From assembly GCA_016713535.1 (NCBI GenBank), contig JADJOY010000031.1, forward strand, positions 1-19,435: a DNA stretch of 19,435 nucleotides. Reading direction: 5' to 3'. Position numbers and translations under genes: made by a program. Below are positions 1 through 6,026 of the stretch, piece after piece. Position 1 is the stretch's first letter, and the number at the start of each line of letters is the position of its first letter. The notes below the pieces were generated by a model. That model made no database searches. It was not told the origin of the DNA and worked only from the letters and a program-made list of their open reading frames with translations. Source of the stretch: JADJOY01 sp016713535 [NCBI: Deltaproteobacteria bacterium] (GTDB lineage: Bacteria > JADJOY01).

Positions 1-540
1 CCCGCCACCCCACGCGGACCGACTGCCAGCCCAGTAGAGTCCAGGCCCCGATCGACAGGTCTAGCAAGCCGAAGCAGTAGACAAGGACCCACGGCTCAAG
101 AGAAAGCGCCATGGCGGTCCAGAAAGTTGCGATCATCGTCCGCGTGTTGCTCCTGCAGAGCGCCCGCCGATACTGGGACTTCTGCATACCGGGGGTCAGC
201 CTGCCGTCGACTTATCCATGAAGGCCTGGCGGCGTGTCAAACGCTGCCGGGCCGAACGATCCTCTGCGTGCCGACGAGTTCCGGCCACATTCCCGCGAAC
301 ACGAACGTCCGGGGTGCGGGGCTGCTAAGCCCCGGGTAGCCCGGCAATTGCCCCAGTGCAGGCTCGGCGAAGTCGACCGCGACTGCGCGGCTAGGATGGA
401 CTCGGGTTCTTGCTGGCGCTGGGTGAGCCAGTCACGTACTCGAGGGCCTGCTTCACCGAGGAGCCGTGGGCGAGCGGGCTCACCACGACGGAGACTCCAG
501 GGGTGCATCCCGGGGGCGCAGGCGGTGCTGGGCGGCCCGC
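1..540. other. No supported gene; possible short coding remnant near 401-495
   Basis: I cannot defend a gene here. Open frames on both strands are short, arginine/proline/cysteine-rich and match no family I know. A small hairpin lies at 318-333 (GGGGCT, GCTA loop, AGCCCC) with no T-tract. From about 401 to 495 on the plus strand, the frame containing 410 has G or C at almost every third position and reads like natural protein (GEPVTYSRACFTEEPW), after an in-frame stop at 392. This could be a fragment of a real gene broken by sequence errors or decay. I do not recognise it. Confidence 0.3.
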
Positions 541-546
541 TGTAAA

Positions 547-619
547 GCAACTGCTATACAAAATCGTAAAGCTGATGCTCTACAAATTTGTCCGGCTGAT
601 GCTTTACAGGCTGGTTCGG
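547..619. repeat. Three 24-bp imperfect tandem repeats in an AT-richer patch
   Basis: Units at about 547-570, 571-594 and 595-618. Read on the minus strand, each starts with a conserved core TGTANAGCAnnnGC followed by about 10 variable bases. On the plus strand, in the frame of codon 548-550, the units encode QLLYKIVK, LMLYKFVR and LMLYRLVR. Differences between units are synonymous (cta/ctc/ctt, gta/gtc/gtt) or conservative (K/R, I/F/L, L/M), apart from Q/L at the first position. A 9-bp inverted repeat (CTGTAAAGC at 540-548, GCTTTACAG at 601-609) and a 10-bp palindrome ACAAATTTGT (582-591) overlap them. The patch is visibly less GC-rich than its surroundings. It could be an iteron/operator array or a coding octapeptide repeat. 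Confidence 0.6.
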
Positions 620-871
620 GCCAGATTCCCCGCGAAAAGTGCCGATTTCGGGCCTTCAGGGGCCCTGGAAGGGCCGATCCGGGCGCGGATCCGCGGTGGA
701 TTCGGCCTCGCCGAGGGGCTGGAGGGCGGCCGCTTCGTCGGCCTCGCCGTGCGAACGCTGGGGTCGACGACGAAGCGTCGACCCTCCAGTCCTGGGGGTC
801 GGCGACGAAGCTCCCGCGTGACGCTCGAACCGATCCGCCCACGGTCCGAGGGTGTGCGGCATCGCCGCGGC

Positions 872-891
872 GGACCGCCAGGAGGCGGTCC
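872..891. repeat. AGGA-loop palindrome, copy 1
   Basis: Perfect 8-bp stem GGACCGCC/GGCGGTCC with loop AGGA. It is preceded by GCCGCGGC and followed by CTCCGAA. The same context recurs at 1077-1096 and, with altered but still paired stem bases, at 5344-5363. Confidence 0.7.
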
Positions 892-1076
892 CTCCGAATC
901 GAATCGCGCGCCCCGGCTGGAGGGCGGCCGCTTCGTCGGCCTCGCCGTGAACGCTGGGGTCGACGACGAAGCGTCGACCCTCCAGTCCTGGGGTCGGCGA
1001 CGGAGCAGGGGCGAAGCCCCGTGACGCTCCAGCCGATCCGCACCCGGTCCGGAGGGGTGTGCGGCATCGCCGCGGC

Positions 1077-1096
1077 GGACCGCCAGGAGGCGGTCC
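1077..1096. repeat. AGGA-loop palindrome, copy 2
   Basis: Same stem, loop and flanks as the copy at 872-891. It sits in the second linker of the hairpin array, about 26 bp before the third CTGGAGG composite. Confidence 0.7.
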
Positions 1097-1210
1097 CTCC
1101 GAATCGGACCGCGCTCCCCGGCTGGAGGGCGGCCGCTTCGTCGGCCGCCCCAACCGAATCCTGGGGTCCGCGACGAAGCGCGGACCTCCAGCAGCGGGAG
1201 CCCGTGAGCG

Positions 1211-3682
1211 TCAGCTCGGGACTTCGCCCCAGCGGTTCGGGTCGAGGACGATCGAGCAGTCGACGAAGGCGGCGCCGGCCGGGTTCTGCCACGGCGAGCT
1301 GCAGTACTCGAGCAGGTACCCCATCTCGGTGATCTCGACGAAGTGGTCGGGCGATCCATCGCGGCTCGGGGTCCACGGGATCTGGCCGTCCGGTACCGAC
1401 GGCGACCACAGGTCCCAGTTGGGCCACGGGGCGTAGTGGTCGACGGCCGCCGAGTAGCGCGCCACGAGGTGCTGGGTCTCGGCCGAGGTGAGCGGCAGCC
1501 CGCTCGCCGCCGCGACCACCAGGTAGCCGGCCGCGTCGCTCCAGTAGCTCGGGTCGTCGCTGTTGGGGACGGTGCCGGCCATCATCTGGTCGGCGCGCTT
1601 GATCAGTCCCTGGAGGAGCTGCTCGGCGACGGCGTTCTGGCCGGCGGTCAGGGTGTTGTCGATCGCCGCGAGGTGGAAGTACCGGATGATGTCGTAGTTG
1701 TAGTAGTGGCCGATCTCGGCGATCAGCTCGTAGATGTTGCCGAAGCCGATGCCGCAGTCGAGGCCGCGCGCGTCGTCGTAGGCGATCATCGCCGACGCGA
1801 GCTTGGGCTCGCATTGCGCGTTCGGCACCAGCCAGTTGTAGAGCGAGAAGCTCGCGAGGTCGGGGATCGTGCCGTCGGGGTAGTGGGGCACCTCGACGTC
1901 GCCGCTCACCGACTTGGTGCGGATGAACCAGCCGGTGTCGACGATGCCGCGCGCGAACTGCTCGAGCTGCGCCACCGCGTCAGCGGCGGCCTGCCGCACG
2001 TCCGGGTCGGGGGCCAGCGCCGCCACGCGGCGAAGCACCGGCACCACCCGGAAGATGTGCGGCACGTCGTCCTGGCTGCGCCAGATGCGCAGCCAGATGT
2101 CGCCGAACACCGGGTTGGTGGGGTTGCGGACGGTCTTGGCGTTCCAGTCGTCGGCGGGGTGCTTGGCGTTGTCGTAGGTCACGACGGTGGGGCGGCCGTC
2201 CTGCACGAAGCTGTGGTTCTGGTTGAAGACGGTGCGCGCGCTGATGCCGGTCTCGGGATCCTCGGCGTCGTAGAGCGAGCCGAGGAATGCGGCGCGCATA
2301 CCCTTGGCCAGGCCTTCGGTGAGGTCGCCGAGCGCCGGGTCGCCCGTCGCCAGGTAGGCGCTGGCCGCTGCGGCGAGGACCTTGGGCGTCGGGATGGTCA
2401 GGTTGTCGGCGACGCCGGTGTGGTCGAACGTCACCGTGCCGCCCGACTTGATGGCCCGCGTGTCGTGCCAGTAGAGCCGGTAGTCGGGGAAGCCCTCGGG
2501 CGTGCCGGGCGCCATGCCGTGGGTCACGCGGCGCAACCAGTCGAAGTAGCCGACGTCCTTCCAGAAGCCGGTGATCTTGGCGGTGAACTCGGCCACTTCG
2601 GTGGGCGTGAGCGGCGTGCCGACGTCCGGCCGGGTGACCGGGAAGGGCAGCGACTCGGTGCCGAGGCCGGCGAGCGCGACCGGCTTCGCCGCCGCGCTCG
2701 CCGCGGGCGGAAGCGGCGGACGCACCACCTCGGCGCTGGTCGCGATCGTCCGCACTACCCGGAAGCCGAGGTGCTTGTCGCGGTAGCCCGGCGTGTGGCC
2801 GCCGCGCTCGGCCGAGCGCAAGAGCGCGGCGCCGTTGTAGAAGGCCGCGCCGCCGCGGACCACGCGGTAGTAGCCGCTCGCGGCGCCGGTCGGATCGGTG
2901 GAGGTGGCCGGCGTGGCCGCGGCGTACCAGTCCCACGTCCACTCGGCGACGTTGCCCGCGGTGTCGTAGACGCCGAAGGCGTTGGCGGCCTTGGTCCGCA
3001 CCGCGTGGGTGGCCTTGGAGATGCCGTTGGTGCCGCAATACCAGGCGATCGCGCCGGCGGCGGGATCGACCGGCGTGCACGAGGTCTGGGTGATGTCGCC
3101 GTTCGGGAAGGCGGTGTCCGCGCCGGCGCGCGCCGCGTACTCCCACTCGGCCTCGGTGGGCAGGCGATAGCCCGCGCACTCGTAGACCGACGAAACACCG
3201 TCGAGGGCGACGCTCGCCCCCGCGATGCCGCCGTTGGCCGCGCACGCGGTGACGTCGTCGCCCGCGCTGCCGTCGCCGCACACCACGTCGCCGAGGGTGA
3301 AGCACGGCGCGTAGCCGCCCGCCACCGAGAGCTTGTTGGCGAAGGCGAGCGCGTCGTACCAGCTCACGGTGTCGACGGGGTAGCTGGGACCCTCGCCGCC
3401 TTCGGGCCAGTAGCTCGGGTTGAAGCCCGACACCGACTGGAACTTGTCCTGGGTGACCTCGGCCGTGCCGATCTCGAAGCTGTGGCTGAGTGCCACGCCG
3501 TGCTGCGCCTCGTCGAGGTCGCGCCCGGGCTCGGTCTCGGGGCTACCCGCCACGAAGCTGCCGGCGGGCACCGTCGTGTAGTCGGTGGTGCAGGCGGCGA
3601 CGAGGCCGATGGTGAGGGCGCCGAGCAGCAGGTGGGCTGGAAAGCGGGGGGAGCGAAGGAACCACGAGCGTCGCGAGGGCAT
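1211..3682 (-). CDS. FGE/SUMF1-fold lipoprotein with large unassigned C-terminal region
   Basis: Predicted outer-membrane lipoprotein of 823 aa. The start at 3682 is preferred over the upstream one at 3718 because it has GGAG six bases upstream and gives a clean signal peptide ending in VAAC (Cys31, then Thr, not the Asp of inner-membrane retention). Residues ~35-311 are a formylglycine-generating-enzyme-like C-type-lectin fold: VPAGSFVAGSP (38-48), RLPTEAEWEYAARAG (173-187), AGNVAEWTWDW (242-252), VVRGGAAF (274-281), LGFRVVR (305-311). The catalytic cysteine region of true FGE (RCAxR) reads RSAER (289-293), so sulfatase maturation is unlikely; the fold may be a binding or scaffold domain. 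Residues ~340-823 are helical, rich in Trp/Tyr, with no motif I recognise; a carbohydrate-active toroid is only a guess. No frameshifts. Confidence 0.85.
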   Translation of the reverse strand: MPSRRSWFLRSPRFPAHLLLGALTIGLVAACTTDYTTVPAGSFVAGSPETEPGRDLDEAQHGVALSHSFEIGTAEVTQDKFQSVSGFNPSYWPEGGEGPSYPVDTVSWYDALAFANKLSVAGGYAPCFTLGDVVCGDGSAGDDVTACAANGGIAGASVALDGVSSVYECAGYRLPTEAEWEYAARAGADTAFPNGDITQTSCTPVDPAAGAIAWYCGTNGISKATHAVRTKAANAFGVYDTAGNVAEWTWDWYAAATPATSTDPTGAASGYYRVVRGGAAFYNGAALLRSAERGGHTPGYRDKHLGFRVVRTIATSAEVVRPPLPPAASAAAKPVALAGLGTESLPFPVTRPDVGTPLTPTEVAEFTAKITGFWKDVGYFDWLRRVTHGMAPGTPEGFPDYRLYWHDTRAIKSGGTVTFDHTGVADNLTIPTPKVLAAAASAYLATGDPALGDLTEGLAKGMRAAFLGSLYDAEDPETGISARTVFNQNHSFVQDGRPTVVTYDNAKHPADDWNAKTVRNPTNPVFGDIWLRIWRSQDDVPHIFRVVPVLRRVAALAPDPDVRQAAADAVAQLEQFARGIVDTGWFIRTKSVSGDVEVPHYPDGTIPDLASFSLYNWLVPNAQCEPKLASAMIAYDDARGLDCGIGFGNIYELIAEIGHYYNYDIIRYFHLAAIDNTLTAGQNAVAEQLLQGLIKRADQMMAGTVPNSDDPSYWSDAAGYLVVAAASGLPLTSAETQHLVARYSAAVDHYAPWPNWDLWSPSVPDGQIPWTPSRDGSPDHFVEITEMGYLLEYCSSPWQNPAGAAFVDCSIVLDPNRWGEVPS

Positions 3683-3755
3683 GGCGTTCTCCAGGGGAAA
3701 GGGAGCGCGTGGACGCACGTCCAGCGCTCCCTACTTTTGTACCAAATTCGCCAGG

Positions 3756-3797
3756 GGGCGCGCTCGGGGGGGGCTTTCGCCGTGCCCCGGCGCGCCC
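3756..3797 (-). terminator. GC-rich hairpin directly after the SDR gene (terminator-like)
   Basis: GGGCGCGC (3756-3763) pairs with GCGCGCCC (3790-3797), and an inner CGGGG/CCCCG extends the stem with a one-base bulge. It starts 2 bp beyond the stop codon of the minus-strand SDR gene and lies upstream of the lipoprotein gene. There is no clear U-tract, so it could instead be an intergenic palindrome. Confidence 0.4.
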
Positions 3798-3798
3798 C

Positions 3799-4464
3799 TC
3801 ACCAGGGCAGGGCGGAGCCGTTCGAGTGCAGGAAGCGGCCGCTGCTGGCGGGGGTGAGCTCGTCGATGCGGGCGATCAGGTTGCGCGCGGCGTCGGCGGG
3901 CTCGAGGTCGCCGTTTCCCCCGGTCATCTCGGTGCGGACGTAGCCCGGGTGCAGGATCGCGACCGCGATGCCGCGGGGCGCCAGGTCGTGGGCGAGGGAC
4001 ACGCCGGCGGCGTTGAGCGCGGCCTTCGACATCCGGTAGCCGTACCTGCGGCCCGAGGTGTTGTCGCCCATCGAGCCCATGCGGCTGGTGACGAGGGCGA
4101 CCTTGCCGCCGTCGCGGAGGAGCGGCGCGAGCGCAGCGGTGACGCGCAGCGGACCGAGGGCGTTGACCTCGAACTGGCGGCGGATCGCTGGCTCGTCGAG
4201 CTGGTCGAGGCTGTCGACCGAGAGCTGGCCGGCGTTGTTGACGAGCCAGTCGAGGGGGCGGCCTTCGAGGCGGCGAGCGAGGGCCTCGACGGAGGCGCTG
4301 TCGCTCACGTCGACGTTCGCCTCCACGGTGGCGCCGCTCGCGGCGAGCTCGCGGCTGGGGGTGCGGCAGGTGGCGATGACGCGATCGCCGCGTGCGACGA
4401 GCTGGCGGGTGATCTCGAGGCCGATGCCGCGGTTGGCGCCGGTGATGAGCACGGTCGAGGACAT
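3799..4464 (-). CDS. Short-chain dehydrogenase/reductase (C-factor-like)
   Basis: Cytoplasmic NAD(P)-dependent oxidoreductase of 221 aa with a complete classical SDR signature: the TGANRGIG cofactor loop (8-15), NNAG (76-79), the Asn of the tetrad at N101, a Ser at 127 or 131, Tyr143-x3-Lys147 and the HPGYVRTEM loop after strand 6. Length and motif spacing fit the small SDRs related to myxobacterial CsgA/C-factor and carbonyl-reductase-like enzymes; the substrate cannot be read from sequence. The start is supported by GGAG seven bases upstream. It is divergent from the VOC gene (about 108 bp between starts) and leads in the same direction as the lipoprotein gene, from which a strong hairpin separates it. 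Frame intact. Confidence 0.9.
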   Translation of the reverse strand: MSSTVLITGANRGIGLEITRQLVARGDRVIATCRTPSRELAASGATVEANVDVSDSASVEALARRLEGRPLDWLVNNAGQLSVDSLDQLDEPAIRRQFEVNALGPLRVTAALAPLLRDGGKVALVTSRMGSMGDNTSGRRYGYRMSKAALNAAGVSLAHDLAPRGIAVAILHPGYVRTEMTGGNGDLEPADAARNLIARIDELTPASSGRFLHSNGSALPW

Positions 4465-4519
4465 GGTCGTTCTCCGGGAGGTTCGGGGCGGGCTGCGGCG
4501 CGCAGGGTACCTGCTCGCG

Positions 4520-4563
4520 TTGACCGGGCATTCTGGCTGGGCGCAAGATCCGTCGCGAAGGAG
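4520..4563 (+). promoter_or_regulatory. Probable promoter and Shine-Dalgarno for the VOC gene
   Basis: TTGACC (4520-4525, five of six to the -35 consensus) and CAAGAT (4544-4549, three of six to the -10) are 18 bp apart. A strong Shine-Dalgarno AAGGAG follows at 4558-4563. Nine bases later comes a sequence that would be ATGAAGAAG if one T were restored at 4573-4574. The Shine-Dalgarno is too far (32 bases) from the next intact start, GTG 4596. Confidence 0.5.
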
Positions 4564-4572
4564 ACCGTCGCC

Positions 4573-5309
4573 AGAAGAAGCCCGCCAGGAAAGCCGTGAA
4601 AGCGACCGCGAAGAAGCCCGCCGCCAAGGCCGCGAAGCGTGCCGGGAAGGCCCCCGCCCGTCGTGCCGTGGCGGCGAAGAAGCCCGCCGGGAAGCGCGCC
4701 GCGGCGACCAAGGCTGCCCCTGCCCGCAAGCCCGCGCCGAAGAAGGCGGCGCGCCCCGCGGTGGTGAGGCCCGCGGCCAAGCCGGCGCGCCCCGCGCCAG
4801 CGAGGCCGGCGGGTCCCGAACCGATCCCCGAGGGTTTCCGCACCGTCACGCCGTACCTCTCGATCGACGGCGCGGCCAAGGCGATCGAGTACTACGAGGC
4901 TGGCTTCGGCGCGGTGGAGATCATGCGCCTCGAAGCCCCGGGCGGGCTCCTCGGCCACGCCGAGATCAAGATCGGCGACTCGATCGTCATGCTCGCCGAT
5001 CCGTGGCCGGGCCAGTACACGAAGGCGCCCACCACGCTCGGCGGCGCGACCGCCTCGATCATGCTCTACGTGCCGGACGTGGACGGCTTCATGGCGCAGG
5101 CGGTGAAGGCGGGTGCCTCGGTCACCCAGCCGCCCACGAACATGTTCTGGGGGGATCGCTTCGGGAAGCTGCGCGATCCCTTCGGCCACGAGTGGGGAGT
5201 GTCGACCCACGTCGAGGACGTTGCACCCGAGGAGATGGGCCGGCGGATGGAGGAGGCCATGAAGTCGATGGCGAGCGCCGGCGGCGCCGAACCGCCCGAA
5301 GCAGCCTGA
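4573..5309 (+). CDS. PhnB-like VOC protein with lysine/alanine/proline-rich histone-like N-terminal tail
   Basis: About 245 aa if translation starts at 4573; the first intact start in this frame is GTG 4596 (237 aa). The first ~80 residues are a low-complexity basic tail of AKKPAAK-type repeats like bacterial histone H1-like/AlgP proteins, probably disordered and nucleic-acid-binding. Residues ~90-215 are one vicinal-oxygen-chelate module of the PhnB/glyoxalase type: TVTPYLSIDGAAKAIEYY, HAEIKIGDSIVMLAD, LYVPDVDGFMAQAVKAGA and LRDPFGHEWGVSTH. The C-terminal helix (PEEMGRRMEEAMKSM) is usual for PhnB-like proteins. The reaction is unknown; the family includes non-enzymatic members. The basic frame continues upstream of 4596 to the Shine-Dalgarno with only the ATG missing, so I infer a one-base deletion in the start codon. 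Confidence 0.8.
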
Positions 5310-5343
5310 CGCGGTAGCGGCGCGTCGCGACCCCGACCGCCGC

Positions 5344-5363
5344 GGACGGCCAGGAGGCCGTCC
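5344..5363. repeat. AGGA-loop palindrome, copy 3 with compensatory stem changes
   Basis: GGACGGCC, loop AGGA, GGCCGTCC. Compared with 872-891 the fifth and sixth stem bases differ on both arms so pairing is kept. The flanks (GCCGC before, CTCCGAA after) match the other copies. Confidence 0.7.
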
Positions 5364-5387
5364 CTCCGAAGCGGTCGGTGGCGTTCG

Positions 5388-5410
5388 TAGCGCGGGGCTC
5401 GTCCCCCGCC
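5388..5410. repeat. GTAGCGCGGGG-type intergenic hairpin
   Basis: GTAGCGCGGGG followed by CTCGT and CCCCCGCC; GCGGGG (5392-5397) pairs with CCCCGC (5404-5409). Related elements are at 6941-6965 and, in reverse orientation, 8101-8128. Confidence 0.6.
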
Positions 5411-5450
5411 CAGCGCCTAGCCGCCATTTTCGGCGATGGGCTACCCTCGC

Positions 5451-5468
5451 GCGTTCGCGCGCGAACGC
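5451..5468. promoter_or_regulatory. 18-bp perfect palindrome upstream of the MaoC-like gene
   Basis: GCGTTCGCGCGCGAACGC is a perfect inverted repeat 27 bp before the ATG at 5496 and just downstream of a -10-like TACCCT (5442-5447). The position fits a dimeric repressor operator overlapping the transcription start. No regulator gene lies next to it in this window. Confidence 0.4.
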
Positions 5469-5495
5469 CCCTCTTTCCGCACAGGGACGGACCCC

Positions 5496-5956
5496 ATGGC
5501 TGGCAAGTACTTCGAGGATCTCGAGCTCGGCGGCACCCCTCAAGCACAACGTCGGGCGCACGCTGACCGAGATGGACAACGTGCTCTTCTCGAGCCTGAC
5601 GCTGAACACCCAGCCGCTCCACCTCAACGAGGACTTCGCGAGCAAGACCGAGTTCAAGCGCCGCATCGTCAACGGCATCTTGACCCTCGGCGTGGCGGTC
5701 GGCGTCACGGTCTCGGACCTCACCGAGGGCACGCTCATCGCGAACCTCGGCTTCGAGACGGTCAAGCACCCGCACCCGATGTTCCACGGCGACACGCTCT
5801 ACGTGGAGACCGAGATCGTCGAGAAGCGACTCCAAGTCGCGCGCCGACTGCGGCGTGGTGCGCTTCCGCCACATCGGCCGCAACCAGGACGGCACCGTGG
5901 TGATCGACTTCCAGCGCACCGTGCTCCTCAAGAAGCGGCCCGTCGCCCACGCCTGA
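5496..5956 (+). CDS. MaoC-like hot-dog acyl-CoA hydratase (two apparent frameshifts)
   Basis: Reconstructed 152-aa single hot-dog hydratase. It opens MAGKYFEDLELGG, loses frame in the CCCC run at about 5537, continues as KHNVGRTLTEMDNVLF, and shifts again near 5830 to end SRADCGVVRFRHIGRNQDG...RTVLLKKRPVAHA. Both shifts are single extra bases. The hydratase-2 motif reads NTQPLHLNEDFA, with the His (H42) but Asn at the usual Asp position (N37). From memory, NTQPLH is common in the mesaconyl/itaconyl-CoA hydratase-like branch, so this may be a subfamily trait. It precedes the CitE-like lyase by 70 bp in the same direction, suggesting sequential hydration and cleavage of a dicarboxyl-CoA ester, as proposed for Rv2499c/Rv2498c-type pairs. 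Confidence 0.8.
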
Positions 5957-6026
5957 GGCGAGTCGTCGCACGCCCGCCGCGATCCCCGTTCGTGGCACGC
6001 GTCCTCGCCCGCGGAGAGCTCACCCC

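Larger units (their letters stand above)
719..1210. repeat. Tandem array of composite hairpin elements (REPIN-like)
   Basis: Two and a half copies of a unit of about 200 bp (719-916, 917-1121, 1122-1210). Each unit opens with a composite of about 70 bp bounded by CTGGAGG on the left and CCTCCAG on the right (719-789, 917-985, 1122-1191). Inside are two hairpins facing each other: the left one has a CTTCGT loop, the right one the complementary ACGAAG loop. Clear examples are GGGCGGCCG/CGGCCGCCC at 1127-1150, GGGTCGACG/CGTCGACCC at 761-784 and 957-980, and GGTCCGCG/CGCGGACC at 1165-1186. The linker between composites carries a second hairpin with an AGGA loop (872-891, 1077-1096). The array ends about 20 bp from the stop of the minus-strand gene at 1211, so its last hairpins may also end that transcript. 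Confidence 0.75.

Noticed and set aside
547-619. Plasmid-type replication origin with iterons
   Set aside because: Only three units, no DnaA boxes or Rep gene nearby, and the codon-level pattern gives an equally good alternative. Kept only as one possible reading.
410-1024. 204-residue frame spanning the 24-bp repeats and the hairpin array as one gene
   Set aside because: After about 700 it is only a translation of repeated palindromes. The 401-620 part may be coding, but the whole frame is not credible as one protein.
719-1191. CRISPR array
   Set aside because: Repeats are paired palindromes in alternating orientation, spacers are not unique (they are repeated too), and no cas gene is nearby.
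1211-3682. Calling the lipoprotein a sulfatase-modifying (formylglycine-generating) enzyme
   Set aside because: The cysteine-bearing RCAxR region reads RSAER, so only the fold is supported.
1343-3943. Very long plus-strand open frame opposite the FGE-fold lipoprotein gene
   Set aside because: Its protein is a monotonous Val/Arg/Gly/Ala/Glu string, the usual antisense shadow of GC-rich coding DNA. The minus-strand frame has a signal peptide, lipobox, Shine-Dalgarno and family motifs.
4573-4830. Calling the basic region a stand-alone histone H1-like gene
   Set aside because: The frame continues without a break into the VOC domain and there is no stop between them.
5496-5956. MaoC-like gene as a true pseudogene
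   Set aside because: Both breaks are single extra bases, the second reading frame restores the family sequence to a natural stop, and similar indels occur across the window.
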